Assembly (NCBI RefSeq): GCF_009806555.1
Contig: NZ_VUOK01000040.1
Location: forward strand, 62,001-126,000
Length of the DNA stretch: 64,000 nucleotides
From: Methylobacterium sp. 2A
Lineage (GTDB): Bacteria; Pseudomonadota; Alphaproteobacteria; Rhizobiales; Beijerinckiaceae
Direction: 5' to 3'
Shown: piece by piece, positions 24,153 through 32,859 of the stretch
Numbering within the stretch: the stretch's first letter is position 1
Layout: every line of letters begins with the position of its first letter
Position numbers and translations under genes: made by a program
Notes under the pieces: generated by a model
Database searches by the model: none
Seen by the model: only the letters and a program-made list of their open reading frames with translations
What the model was told of the DNA's origin: nothing

Positions 24153-25259
24153 ATGGCGCAGGATCGGACGCAGCCGGAGAACGCGGCGCAGACGCCCCTC
24201 CGAACAGGCAGGCGTCGCTCGCGGCTCGGGCTGTTCCTCCCCTACATCCTCCTCGCCGCTGTGGTCGTGGCTTGGTCGGCGGGCTGGTTCTGGATCCGGG
24301 GCCGCGCCGCCGGCGAGATCGACGGCTGGATGGCACGGGAGGCGGCCGCGGGCCGCACTTGGACCTGCGCCGACCGGACGCTGACCGGATATCCGTTCCG
24401 GATCGAGCTGCGCTGCAGCGCCGTGACCCTGGAGCGCTCGGATGGCCGCTTCCGCCTCGGGCCGAGCACCGCGGTGGCGCAGATCTATCAGCCCCGCCTC
24501 GTGGTGTTCGAGAGTGCCGGTCCGTTTCACGTCGAGCAGGGTGCGCTGACCGGCGACGCGTCGTGGGGTGCCCTCCAGGGCAGCTTCCACGGCGCCTCGG
24601 ACGGCTTCACCCGGGCCTCGGTGGTGATGGACGATCCGAAGGTCACCGTAGCGGGCGCGGAGACCGGGCCGATCGCCGTCTCGGGGCGGCATCTCGAACT
24701 GCATGCCCGTCCCGATCCCGGCCGCTACGCGTCCGAAGGCGCCGTCGATGTCAGCCTGCGGCTGACCCAGGCGGACGTTCCCCAGCTCGATGCGCTGACC
24801 GGAACCCAGGATCCGGCCGATCTCGCCCTCGACGCGACGCTGTCCCAGGCGACGGTTCTGCGGACCGGGCCGGTGCCGCGGGAGCTGGAGCGCTGGCGTC
24901 AGGCCGGCGGGACCCTCGATATTGCGGGGCTCTCCCTCGCGAAGGGCCCGCAGCGCGTTCAGGCGACGGGCACGCTGGCGTTGGATGCCGTTCATCGGCC
25001 GGCCGGCCAGCTCAACCTCCGGGCCGCGGGCATCGATGCGCTCGTCGGCAGCATCGTCGGGCAGCGCTTCGGCTCGGATCGCGGCGCGCTCGTGGGCCAG
25101 CTCGTCGGCGGCCTGCTGGGCTTGAGCCGCCGCCCTGTGCCGGATGCCCCGGCCGACGCGACGCCGCTGAAGGATCTTCCGCCGCTCCGGCTGATCGACG
25201 GCAAGGTCGTCTTCAGCGGCTTCCCGATCCCGAACGTCCACCTGCCTGCCCTGTATTGA
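24153..25259 (+). CDS. DUF2125 domain-containing protein
   Basis: A 368-residue protein with a basic cytoplasmic start, one membrane helix (LFLPYILLAAVVVAWSAGWFW, in two parts around 27-47) and a long periplasmic region. The segment beginning WTCADRTLTGYPFRIELRC matches DUF2125, a family of envelope proteins in alphaproteobacteria with repeated beta-strands like those in lipid-handling or AsmA-type proteins. The C-terminal half alternates strands and Ala-rich helices and ends with KVVFSGFPIPNVHLPALY. Function is unknown. The trpF gene follows 74 bases later. Confidence 0.82.
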   Translation: MAQDRTQPENAAQTPLRTGRRRSRLGLFLPYILLAAVVVAWSAGWFWIRGRAAGEIDGWMAREAAAGRTWTCADRTLTGYPFRIELRCSAVTLERSDGRFRLGPSTAVAQIYQPRLVVFESAGPFHVEQGALTGDASWGALQGSFHGASDGFTRASVVMDDPKVTVAGAETGPIAVSGRHLELHARPDPGRYASEGAVDVSLRLTQADVPQLDALTGTQDPADLALDATLSQATVLRTGPVPRELERWRQAGGTLDIAGLSLAKGPQRVQATGTLALDAVHRPAGQLNLRAAGIDALVGSIVGQRFGSDRGALVGQLVGGLLGLSRRPVPDAPADATPLKDLPPLRLIDGKVVFSGFPIPNVHLPALY

Positions 25260-25333
25260 GGGCTCCAGCGCCGGAACGCCGCGCTCCGGCACCGCGTGCA
25301 TGCTCCCGGCGGCCCGATCGGCTATAAGGCGCC

Positions 25334-25996
25334 ATGGCCGCCGCACCTGTTCCCCCGGCCCGCATCAAGATCTGCGGGCTCAGCACCGAGGACACCCTCG
25401 ACACCACCCTCGCGCTCGGGGTGGATTGGATCGGCCTCGTGCATTTCCCCCGCAGTCCGCGCCATGTGACGCTTGCGCGCGCGGCTGCCCTGTCGTCCCG
25501 CGCGCGGGGCCGGGCCGCGCGCGTCGTTCTCCTGGTCGACCCGGACGATGCCCTGCTGTCCGGTGCCGTCGAGGCTGTGGATCCCGACCTGATCCAACTG
25601 CACGGGCGGGAGAGCCCGGAGCGCGTCGCCGCGATCCGCGCCCTGACCGGACGTCCGGTGATGAAGGCGCTCGGCCTCGCCTCGCCTGCGGATCTCGCGC
25701 CGCTCGCCGCCTATGCGGCCGTGGCCGACCGCATCCTCCTCGACGCCAAGGCACCCGCGGATGCGGCGCTGCCGGGCGGCAACGGCCGGCGCTTCGACTG
25801 GACGATCCTCGCCGATCGCGACCTGCCGCAGGGCACGATGCTCTCCGGCGGGCTCGACGCGGCCAACGTCGCGGAAGCGCTTGTGCGGACGCGGCTCGGC
25901 GCCGTCGATGTCTCGTCGGGGGTGGAATCGGCCCCCGGCATCAAGGACCCGGACCGGATCGCGGCCTTCGTGGCGGCCGCGCGGGGCGCGCGCTGA
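25334..25996 (+). CDS. trpF: Phosphoribosylanthranilate isomerase
   Basis: A 220-residue TIM-barrel enzyme for the third step of tryptophan synthesis, the Amadori rearrangement of phosphoribosylanthranilate. The catalytic Cys is C14 in RIKICGL. Other family marks are DWIGLVHFPRSPRHV, LIQLHGRESPE, DRILLDAKAP with the general-acid Asp, and the phosphate-binding end TMLSGGL and AVDVSSGVESAPGIKD. Length and motifs are complete. No trpB or trpA follows; the next gene runs in the opposite direction, so trpF is not at the head of a trpFBA operon in this window. Confidence 0.96.
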   Translation: MAAAPVPPARIKICGLSTEDTLDTTLALGVDWIGLVHFPRSPRHVTLARAAALSSRARGRAARVVLLVDPDDALLSGAVEAVDPDLIQLHGRESPERVAAIRALTGRPVMKALGLASPADLAPLAAYAAVADRILLDAKAPADAALPGGNGRRFDWTILADRDLPQGTMLSGGLDAANVAEALVRTRLGAVDVSSGVESAPGIKDPDRIAAFVAAARGAR

Positions 25997-25997
25997 G

Positions 25998-26366
25998 TTA
26001 CCGCGGTGCCGGCAAAGCCGTCCGGCCGGTATTCGGGACCGTGTAGGGGCCGGGCGTCTCGCTCTCCGGCGCATAGGCGCGCAGGCGCGTGGCCTCGCGC
26101 TCGTAACGCACGGCCTCCCGGCGGTGATGGCGCGCCCGCGCCCGTGTCTTGCCCTGGCCGAGCCACGTGAAGATGCCGCCGACGATGATGCCCAGGGCCA
26201 CCGCCCCGAACAGGATCGCGTAGAGCGGAAGGTCCACGCTGAAGACCGGCGCGTCCGCGTTGAACGGATCGAAGGAGAGCCGGACCGGCGCGCGGTTGGC
26301 CACCGCCAGCAGGATCACCACGGCGGCGATCGGCAGCAGCACGAGGCTCTTCAGGAAACGGATCAT
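25998..26366 (-). CDS. LapA domain-containing membrane protein
   Basis: A 122-residue inner-membrane protein with two helices: SLVLLPIAAVVILLAVANR (7-25) and LYAILFGAVALGIIVGGIF (48-66). It has the family sequence NRAPVRLSFDPF between them and a basic cytoplasmic tail beginning GQGKTRARARHHRRE. The LapA/DUF1049 family is linked to lipopolysaccharide assembly. It ends one base after trpF, converging with it, and sits 18 bases after ihfB on the same strand. Confidence 0.9.
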   Translation of the reverse strand: MIRFLKSLVLLPIAAVVILLAVANRAPVRLSFDPFNADAPVFSVDLPLYAILFGAVALGIIVGGIFTWLGQGKTRARARHHRREAVRYEREATRLRAYAPESETPGPYTVPNTGRTALPAPR

Positions 26367-26384
26367 CGCGCTCAGGACTCCTTC

Positions 26385-26696
26385 CTACTCTGCGGCCGAG
26401 GCGGTCTCGCCGATGCCGGCCGCGTTGAGGCGCTGGCGCATCTCCTTGCCGGTCTTGAACACGGGGATCGCCTTCTCGGACACGGCAACGGCGGCACCGG
26501 TGCGCGGGTTGCGTCCCCGGCGCGCCTCCCGGCGCTTCACCGAGAAGGCACCGAACCCGCGCAGCTCGACCCGGTCGCCGCGGGCGAGCGCATCGGAAAT
26601 GGTGTCGAGGATCGCGTTGACCAGGATCTCCACGTCGCGCTGGTAGAGATGCGGGTTCTGCTCGGCGATCTTGAGGACGAGCTCCGACTTGATCAT
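26385..26696 (-). CDS. ihfB: Integration host factor subunit beta
   Basis: A 103-residue DNA-bending protein of the HU/IHF family. [22 protein letters not shown] matches the beta subunit in two parts, [20 protein letters not shown] contains the basic arm, and RNPRTG carries the intercalating Pro. It pairs with IhfA to bend DNA at promoters and recombination sites. It lies 50 bases after sppA and 18 before lapA in the same direction, as in the rpsA-ihfB neighbourhood common in proteobacteria. Confidence 0.95.
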   Translation of the reverse strand: MIKSELVLKIAEQNPHLYQRDVEILVNAILDTISDALARGDRVELRGFGAFSVKRREARRGRNPRTGAAVAVSEKAIPVFKTGKEMRQRLNAAGIGETASAAE

Positions 26697-26746
26697 GGCG
26701 TCCGGTCTTCTTGCAGGATCGGGGCGGGCGTCACGGGGACGGCGGT

Positions 26747-27709
26747 TCAGGGTTCCGGCCGCCAGAGGGCGAGGAGCCCGCCGCGGGCGGCCTGCGCCTC
26801 GGCGCCGACGGTCCGGAGCCGTGACGCGAGCCCGTCGAGGCCCAGCAGATCGGCGCCGATGCCGGCCGCGGACCAGAGCGAGAAGTCGCTCTCCGAGCGC
26901 GGCTTCCAGTCCTTGACGGGAAGATCCTTCGTGACGCCCCGGGCGCTCTCCAGCCACGCCACCGCCTGACGCTCGCTGCCGAGTTCGTCCACGAGCTTCA
27001 GGGGCACGCTCTGGCGGCCGCTGAACACCCGCCCGTCCGAGACGGCCGCGAGCTGGCCGGCATCCATGCCGCGGCGCTCGGCCACCAGCCCCTTGAACCA
27101 CGCGTAGGTGTCGCCCACCACGGCCGCCAGGGCGGCGCGCGCCTCCGGCGAGGTCGGCGTGAATCCCGAGGGCTCGGCCTTGAGCGGCGACGACTTCACC
27201 GATTCCACCTTCACGCCGACCTTGTCGAGCAGGCCCGACACGTCCGGGTACTGGAACAGCACGCCGATGGAGCCGACGAGGCTGGTCTCGCGCGCCACGA
27301 TATGGTCGGCCGCGATGGCGGTGATGTAGGCGCCCGACGCCGCCGTCCCGTCCACGAAGGCGACGATCGGCTTCTTGGCCGCGAGCGCCCGCAGATTGCG
27401 AAAAATCTCCTCCGAGCCGGTCGTCGTGCCGCCCGGCGAGTTGATCGAGACGATCACGGCCTTGACGGCATCGGCCTCGCCGACGCGCTTCATCAGCTTG
27501 GCGGTGGCCTCGCTGCCGGCGATGAAGCCGGAGACCGAGATGCGGGCGATCTGGGGTTGAACGGCGAAGCCGCCCTCCGCGCCGGTGCGGACGCGGTAGC
27601 CGAGCGCACCGACCGCCACGAGGAGGCCGCCGATGCCGAGCACGCGCCACAGGGACAACCTGCGGCGGAGGCGTCGCCGGTCGATCAGCAGTTCGGCGTC
27701 GGCTGCCAT
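26747..27709 (-). CDS. sppA: Signal peptide peptidase SppA, 36 kDa type
   Basis: A 320-residue membrane-bound serine protease that degrades remnant signal peptides. It has a basic N-terminus, one membrane helix (about 21-38), then the ClpP-like fold with [15 protein letters not shown] and the nucleophile S125 in [14 protein letters not shown]. The general-base Lys is K177 in SSPLKAEP, 52 residues later, as expected for the short SppA type. ATG 27709 has GGAAGG upstream; the longer open frame adds 24 residues that are unlikely. It shares direction with ihfB and lapA. Confidence 0.93.
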   Translation of the reverse strand: MAADAELLIDRRRLRRRLSLWRVLGIGGLLVAVGALGYRVRTGAEGGFAVQPQIARISVSGFIAGSEATAKLMKRVGEADAVKAVIVSINSPGGTTTGSEEIFRNLRALAAKKPIVAFVDGTAASGAYITAIAADHIVARETSLVGSIGVLFQYPDVSGLLDKVGVKVESVKSSPLKAEPSGFTPTSPEARAALAAVVGDTYAWFKGLVAERRGMDAGQLAAVSDGRVFSGRQSVPLKLVDELGSERQAVAWLESARGVTKDLPVKDWKPRSESDFSLWSAAGIGADLLGLDGLASRLRTVGAEAQAARGGLLALWRPEP

Positions 27710-27913
27710 GCTGTGCCTTCCCTGAAGCCCCCGGTCCGGCCCCCGCGATGGGGTGCGGGAGCCATGCCCCGCGCCGGGCAAGTCCTTGGTTTCGTTCGGC
27801 TCGCCCGGCCCGAACCGGGTGAGGCCGGTGTTCTAAGCATTTACCGCGGGCGTGGATACGGGGCGCGCGAAGAAATTGCGTTGCTTCGCGGACACCGTGA
27901 AAGCGGGCCGGCC

Positions 27914-28225
27914 TCAGGCAGCCTTGAGGGTAACGATTCCGGCCAGTTCCTCGGCCATCTGCGCCTCCAGCAGGCGCAGGTCGTAGGCTTGCTGAAGATC
28001 CAGCCAGAACTCAGCCTCATTGCCGAACAGCTTGCCGAGCCGGAGGGCCATGGCAGGGGTAACCGGTTGCCGCTCGGCGATCAGATCGTAGAGGGTCTGG
28101 CGGGATACGCCGAGGCGCCGCGCGATCTCGGCCTTGGCCAAGCCGATGGCGGGCAGGATCATCTCGCGCAACCACTCGCCCGGATGCATCGGGGCGAGGC
28201 CTGAGAGAAGGGGATCGCCGCTCAT
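27914..28225 (-). CDS. higA: HigA family addiction-module antitoxin
   Basis: A 103-residue XRE-type DNA-binding protein. [18 protein letters not shown] precedes the helix-turn-helix [20 protein letters not shown], and [13 protein letters not shown] is the classic HigA C-terminal segment. It neutralises HigB and represses the operon. Its ATG overlaps the toxin stop (TGATG), so the toxin gene comes first, as in all higBA modules. It appears intact. Confidence 0.93.
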   Translation of the reverse strand: MSGDPLLSGLAPMHPGEWLREMILPAIGLAKAEIARRLGVSRQTLYDLIAERQPVTPAMALRLGKLFGNEAEFWLDLQQAYDLRLLEAQMAEELAGIVTLKAA

Positions 28226-28518
28226 CAGTGATAATCCTCCAGATCGACGTCGATCGCGTCTGCACCGTCCCAGCCGAAGGTGATCCGGTAATTACCGCTC
28301 GCGTCGACCGCGAACCGCCCGCTCTGCAAACCCTTGAGACCGTGAAACCGAAGGCCGGGCTGATTCATCGCCTCCGATGCTTTGGCGGAATCGCGGGCCA
28401 GCAGGATCAAGCGGACCCGTTTCGCATTCGGCACGCTCAATCTGCGCGCATCCCCGTTTCGGCAAACAGGCGAAGCGCCTTGCTGCGGAACGACCGGATC
28501 GTGCGGGTCAGCTGACAT
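28225..28518 (-). pseudogene. higB: HigB toxin with frameshifted N-terminus
   Basis: The frame from ATG 28518 gives 97 residues. From DARRLSVPNAKRV onward (about residue 24) it is a normal RelE/HigB ribosome-dependent mRNA interferase, ending GNYRITFGWDGADAIDVDLEDYH in two parts. The first 23 residues (MSADPHDPVV...) do not look like HigB. The neighbouring frame encodes the standard HigB start IRSFRSKALRLFAETG and then meets TGA. The switch falls at a run of four G (28452-28455 on the minus strand); one more G would restore a continuous toxin. The expected ATG before IRSF reads ACG. The toxin is probably inactive, unless the base call is wrong or slippage occurs. The antitoxin remains intact. 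Confidence 0.72.
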
Positions 28519-28534
28519 GACCCGGCTCGATATG

Positions 28535-28556
28535 TCAACTCATACCTTACAGTTGA
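28535..28556. promoter_or_regulatory. Candidate higBA operator
   Basis: The inverted repeat tcaact/agttga (28535-28540 and 28551-28556) has a 10-base spacer and lies just upstream of the toxin gene. A second, perfect palindrome gtcagctgac (28507-28516) covers the start. HigA represses its own operon at such palindromes. The minus strand also carries TTGACA beside the first repeat. Seen by eye only. Confidence 0.4.
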
Positions 28557-28577
28557 TCATGCATCGAGCGTGACGAC

Positions 28578-28615
28578 AAAAAAACCCGCGCGGAACGGAG
28601 GTTCCACACGGGTTT
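28578..28615 (-). terminator. Rho-independent terminator of rpsA
   Basis: On the minus strand, 55 bases after the rpsA stop, the arms AAACCCGTGTGGAAC and GTTCCGCGCGGGTTT form a long stem with one or two mismatches around a CTCC loop. A run of seven T follows directly. It separates rpsA from the higBA module. Confidence 0.88.
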
Positions 28616-28670
28616 CTCGATACTGCGTGTCTGCCGCCCGGCTCGATGTCCGGGCGGCAGAGAGAGCGTC

Positions 28671-30383
28671 TTACTCGTCGTCGGAGCGCTTCTTGTTGAA
28701 GGCCGCGCCGAGGATGTCGCCGAGCGAGGCACCCGAATCGGCGGAGCCGAACTGGGCCATGGCCTCCTTCTCCTCGGCCACTTCCAGGGCCTTGATCGAG
28801 ACCTGCACGCGGCGGGCCTTCCGGTCGAACTGCACGACGCGGGCGTCGAACTTCTCGCCGGTGGCGAAGCGCTCGGGGCGCTGGTCGCCGCGGTCGCGGG
28901 CGAGCTCGGCCCGGCGGATGAAGGTCTGCATGTCGGTGTCGACGATCTTCACCTCGACGCCCGAATCCTTCACCTCGACGACCTCGCAGGTGACGATCTG
29001 GCCCTTCTTGATCTCGCCGGCCTCGGCGAAGGGGTCACCGCCGAGCTGCTTCACGCCCAGCGAGATCCGCTCCTTCTCGACATCGACGTCGAGAACCTGG
29101 GCGCGGACCATGTCGCCCTTCTTGTACTCCTCGATGACCTGCTCGCCCGGACGGTTCCAGTCCAGGTCCGACAGGTGCACCATGCCGTCGACATCGCCCT
29201 CGAGGCCGATGAACAGGCCGAACTCGGTCTTGTTCTTGACCTCGCCCTCGACCTCGGAGCCGACCGGGTGCTTCTCGGCGAAGGCCTCCCAGGGGTTCTG
29301 CAGGGTCTGCTTGAGGCCGAGCGAGATGCGGCGCTTGATCGGATCGACCTCCAGGATCTGAACCTCGACCTCCTGGGAGGTGGAGACGATCTTGCCCGGA
29401 TGGACGTTCTTCTTGGTCCAGCTCATCTCGGAGACGTGGATCAGGCCCTCGATCCCCGGCTCCAGCTCCACGAAGGCGCCGTAATCGGTGATGTTGGTCA
29501 CGCGGCCCTTGAGCTTGGCGCCCTCGGGGTAGCGGGCGGCGATGCCCTCCCACGGATCGGCGAGCAGCTGCTTGATGCCGAGCGAGATGCGGTGCGTCTC
29601 GTGGTTGATCTTGATGATCTTGACCTTCACGGTCTGGCCGATCGTGACCACCTCGGACGGGTGGTTCACGCGGCGCCACGCCATGTCGGTGACGTGCAGC
29701 AGGCCGTCGATCCCGCCGAGATCGACGAAGGCGCCGTACTCGGTGATGTTCTTGACGACGCCGTCGATGACCTGACCTTCCTCAAGGTTGGCCACCAGCT
29801 CCGAGCGCTGCTCGGCGCGGCTCTCTTCGAGGACGGTCCGGCGCGACACGACGATGTTGCCGCGGCGGCGATCCATCTTGAGGATCTGGAACGGCTGCGG
29901 GGTGCCGAGCAGCGGGGTGACGTCGCGCACCGGGCGGATATCGACCTGCGAGCGCGGCAGGAACGCCACGGCGCCGTCGAGGTCGACCGTGTAGCCGCCC
30001 TTGACCTGGTTGAAGATGGTGCCGATGACCCGGTCGTTGTTCTCGAACGACTTCTCGAGCTTGACCCAGCTCTCCTCGCGGCGCGCCTTGTCGCGCGAGA
30101 TGACGGCCTCGCCCAGCGCGTTCTCGATCCGGTCGACATAGACCTCGACCTCGTCGCCGACTTTCAGCTCGCCCTCGCGGCCGGGGCCGGTGAATTCCTT
30201 GAGTGCGACACGGCCTTCCGTCTTGGCGCCGATGTCGATGACGGCCACGTCCTTCTCGATCGCGACGACGCGACCCTTGACGACGGACCCTTCGGTGATC
30301 TCGTGTTCGAGGAAGCTCTCCTCGAGGAGTGCGGCGAAATCGTCGCGGCTCGGGCTGTGCCCCAGAGCGGTACCTGCGGTCAT
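28671..30383 (-). CDS. rpsA: 30S ribosomal protein S1
   Basis: A 570-residue protein with six S1 RNA-binding repeats. The first two bind the ribosome (GSVVKGRVVAIEKDVAVIDIG, in parts, and AVISRDKARREESW). The later repeats each contain a GAFVDL- or GLFIGL-type core: YGAFVDLGGIDGLLHVTDMAW, given here in part, YGAFVELEPGIEGLIHVSEM and FGLFIGLEGDVDGMVHLSDL. It brings mRNA to the small subunit. ATG 30383 has GGAG upstream and starts MTAGTALGHSPSRDDF; the longer open frame is not S1-like. A strong terminator follows the gene, and a short hairpin precedes its ribosome-binding site. Confidence 0.97.
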   Translation of the reverse strand: MTAGTALGHSPSRDDFAALLEESFLEHEITEGSVVKGRVVAIEKDVAVIDIGAKTEGRVALKEFTGPGREGELKVGDEVEVYVDRIENALGEAVISRDKARREESWVKLEKSFENNDRVIGTIFNQVKGGYTVDLDGAVAFLPRSQVDIRPVRDVTPLLGTPQPFQILKMDRRRGNIVVSRRTVLEESRAEQRSELVANLEEGQVIDGVVKNITEYGAFVDLGGIDGLLHVTDMAWRRVNHPSEVVTIGQTVKVKIIKINHETHRISLGIKQLLADPWEGIAARYPEGAKLKGRVTNITDYGAFVELEPGIEGLIHVSEMSWTKKNVHPGKIVSTSQEVEVQILEVDPIKRRISLGLKQTLQNPWEAFAEKHPVGSEVEGEVKNKTEFGLFIGLEGDVDGMVHLSDLDWNRPGEQVIEEYKKGDMVRAQVLDVDVEKERISLGVKQLGGDPFAEAGEIKKGQIVTCEVVEVKDSGVEVKIVDTDMQTFIRRAELARDRGDQRPERFATGEKFDARVVQFDRKARRVQVSIKALEVAEEKEAMAQFGSADSGASLGDILGAAFNKKRSDDE

Positions 30384-30888
30384 TCCATCTCCTGAACGGC
30401 CTCCCTCGGAGGCCTGTTGCGCCGGCGGCTCGCGTTGCAGGCACCCCCATCCGCCGCGGCCGCTCCCTGTTGCTTCGGGGAGAGGCGACCGGACCCATGG
30501 AGCCCGGTTTGCCGACGCGTCGATACGGATGACGAGGGCGATCCGTCCGGCGGCTCGGCGGGCGCGCCAGAAGACGAGCGCGCGAGAGCGGGTCCGGAAG
30601 ACTCGGCTCCCATACAGCAACACCACCGAGAGTTCAACCGAACGGCCGAGGCCTTGAGGCTTGCTCGCCGGGACGGGAGCGCGCTACGTCTACCGGTAGA
30701 CGAATGACCGCGTCGGACACGTTAAGCGACCAGGGATGGGTCGATGCCGGTTGAGTTCGGGCATAGGCGTACAATGAGGACACGGGTCGGGTGTCGGGCA
30801 ATCGGCGGTGTCGGAGCCGCGCTGCCCGCCGCGGGACGTCGATCCGCACGGTGTCCCGCCTCCGGATCGTTCGAGGTCTGACCGCCCG
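30384..30888. other. Divergent intergenic region between rpsA and a Crp/Fnr gene
   Basis: The 505 bases must hold the rpsA promoter (leftward) and that of the regulator gene (rightward). I see the rpsA leader hairpin at 30398-30414 but no gene. The usual alphaproteobacterial neighbours cmk and aroA are not found upstream of rpsA here. Confidence 0.5.
30398..30414 (-). promoter_or_regulatory. Hairpin in the rpsA leader
   Basis: The perfect inverted repeat ggcctcc-ctc-ggaggcc lies 15 bases before the rpsA ATG, immediately upstream of the AGGAG ribosome site. It could help position S1 or ribosomes for autoregulation of rpsA. That role is only an inference from S1 control in other bacteria. Confidence 0.45.
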
Positions 30889-31656
30889 ATGCCGACCCCC
30901 TACAGCACGCCGATGGAGCTTTTGGCGCGGAAGCTCGATAGCTGCGCGCGCCTGAGCGATGCCGACCGCGCCGCGATCCTCGGCTTGGCCCACACGGTGC
31001 GCGTGCTGCCGGCGCGCCACGACATCGTCCGGTTCGGCGAGCGATCGAATCAATCCTGTCTGGTGCTCCAGGGCTGGGTCTCGCGCTACGCCGCCCTGTC
31101 GGAGGGCGAACGACAGATCCTGTCGTTCTACATCGCGGGCGACATGCCGGATCTGCAGAGCCTGCACCTCGATCGGATGGACCATCATCTCGCGACGCTG
31201 ACGACCTGCACGATCGCGTTCGTCACGCACGATGAGCTTCACCGCGTGTTCCGGCAGCATCCGAATCTCATCGGCATCCTCTGGCGCGACACCCTGATCG
31301 ATGCCGCCCATTACCGGGAACGGATCACCAGTCTCGGCCGGCGCCAGGCCCTCGGCCGCGTGGCCCACCTGTTCTGCGAATTGTATCTCCGCCAGCGCGC
31401 GATGGGGCTCACGAGCGGTCTGAGTTGTCCCCTCCCGCCCAAGCAGTCGGAACTGGCCGACGCCCTCGGGCTGACCAGCGTTCACCTGAACCGGGTTCTG
31501 CGAACGCTCCGGACGCGCCGGCTCGTCACCTTGAACGGGGGTCTGCTCACGATCGAGGATTGGGACGAACTGGCGGCGGTGGCCGAGTTCGACCCGACCT
31601 TCCTGCATCAGACCGTGGAAGGGGTGCCCGCATCCGAGCCGGCCGAGACGGTCTGA
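30889..31656 (+). CDS. Crp/Fnr family transcriptional regulator
   Basis: A 255-residue regulator. The N-terminal cyclic-nucleotide-binding-like barrel (about 25-140) contains LPARHDIVRFGERS, CLVLQGWVSRYAALSEGERQ in part, and FYIAGDMPDLQSLH. The C-terminal winged helix (about 170-235) contains PPKQSELADALGLTSVHLNR as recognition region. There is no Fnr-type Cys cluster, so it is not an iron-sulfur oxygen sensor. ATG 30889 gives the usual length; an ATG 27 codons earlier adds a Pro/Arg-rich stretch. Its ligand and targets are unknown. It diverges from rpsA and faces the transglutaminase-like gene. Confidence 0.88.
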   Translation: MPTPYSTPMELLARKLDSCARLSDADRAAILGLAHTVRVLPARHDIVRFGERSNQSCLVLQGWVSRYAALSEGERQILSFYIAGDMPDLQSLHLDRMDHHLATLTTCTIAFVTHDELHRVFRQHPNLIGILWRDTLIDAAHYRERITSLGRRQALGRVAHLFCELYLRQRAMGLTSGLSCPLPPKQSELADALGLTSVHLNRVLRTLRTRRLVTLNGGLLTIEDWDELAAVAEFDPTFLHQTVEGVPASEPAETV

Positions 31657-31675
31657 CGCCGATCGCGGGGCGTTC

Positions 31676-32524
31676 TCAGGCGGCTCGGGCGAGAGACTCC
31701 GCCGTCCCCGGGACCTCGTCGGTATGGACGTCGAACCGCGCCAGGATCGCCGTACCGAAGCTCGTGGTCAGGGCGCAGTCGGTGGCATCGCGCCCGCGCG
31801 CCATGACGATGCGGCCGATGCGCGGGCGGTTGTGCCGGGCGTCGAAGGTGTACCAGCGCGGCCCGGACGGCCCGTCGAGATAGACCTCGAACCAGGCGGA
31901 GAAATCCATCGGCGCCGGGTCCTTGGGCACGCCGATGTCGCCGAGATAGCCGGTGGCGTAGCGGGCCGGGATGTTCATGCAGCGGCAGAACGCGATGGCC
32001 AGATGCGCGAAGTCGCGGCAGACGCCTTCGCGCTGCATGAAGCCGTCATGGGCGGTGCGGGTGGCGTCGGCACGCTGGTAGTCGAAGCGCAGGCGCTCGT
32101 GGGTGTAGTCGACGATCGCCTGGACGCGGGCCCAGCCCTCCGGCGTGCTGCCGAACAGCGACCATGCGGTCTGGGACAGCTTGTCGGTGTCGCAGTAGCG
32201 CGAGCCGAGCAGGAACATCAGCACGGCATCCGGCAGGTCCTGCACCGGGATCTGGCGCGCTCCGGGCTCGACCACGTCCGGCTCGCCCGAATCCGCCACC
32301 GTGAAATCCGCCGCCATGGTGATGCGGCCGCCGGGGGCCACGATGCGGGTGCACACGTTCCCGAACGGGTCGACGTGCTGGCGAACCGGCACCGGCGGAT
32401 CGAAGGTGATCACCTCAGGGGTGATCAGATCGCCGTGCCGATCCGGCTGCACGTTCAGGAGCAGGTTCATCGGCGTCGGGCCGAACGTGTCGAAACTGAT
32501 CGTGAAGCCGGTGCGGATGTGCAT
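31676..32524 (-). CDS. Transglutaminase-like family protein
   Basis: A 282-residue cytoplasmic protein with an N-terminal beta domain (HIRTGFTISF...) and a transglutaminase core. The Cys is C169 in REGVCRDFAHLAIAFCR, and the Asp is in WYTFDARHN (D228). At the usual His position the sequence is MDFSAWFEVYL, with S209 in place of the His of HAW motifs. Either a neighbouring residue such as H231 substitutes, or this subfamily is not a classic peptidase or transglutaminase. ATG 32524 begins the family start MHIRTGF. The gene converges with the Crp/Fnr regulator 19 bases away. Confidence 0.85.
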   Translation of the reverse strand: MHIRTGFTISFDTFGPTPMNLLLNVQPDRHGDLITPEVITFDPPVPVRQHVDPFGNVCTRIVAPGGRITMAADFTVADSGEPDVVEPGARQIPVQDLPDAVLMFLLGSRYCDTDKLSQTAWSLFGSTPEGWARVQAIVDYTHERLRFDYQRADATRTAHDGFMQREGVCRDFAHLAIAFCRCMNIPARYATGYLGDIGVPKDPAPMDFSAWFEVYLDGPSGPRWYTFDARHNRPRIGRIVMARGRDATDCALTTSFGTAILARFDVHTDEVPGTAESLARAA

Positions 32525-32859
32525 TGGAGTGGACCGTATTGGGCATCGGCACGGCGCCGTGCCAGGGTGCCATGCAGGGGAGACATGGACTGTATAGAGG
32601 CCTATAAAGCTTGGATACCGACCAAGTTCCGATGAACAGTGCTGTTTCCGAAGCCGATCTGCCTGAATGTTCGGCAGACGGAGGCCCGGCCTCTCACGGA
32701 GACTTGAACCGCGGCCGACCGGCAGTCGCCTCGGCCACGCGATGCTGCCCACGGCCGCGCCATGTTGCATCGCACAGGGCAGGCTCGTATTCCTGACGGT
32801 TCACCATCAGGGCCGGCGGCTTCCCGCGCGTCACGGTCCGCTGCCAGACGATCGATCCC

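Noticed and set aside
25268..25290. Inverted repeat gccgga/tccggc between the DUF2125 gene and trpF as a terminator
   Set aside because: The stem is only six pairs with a long loop and no T-run follows. trpF begins shortly after in the same direction.
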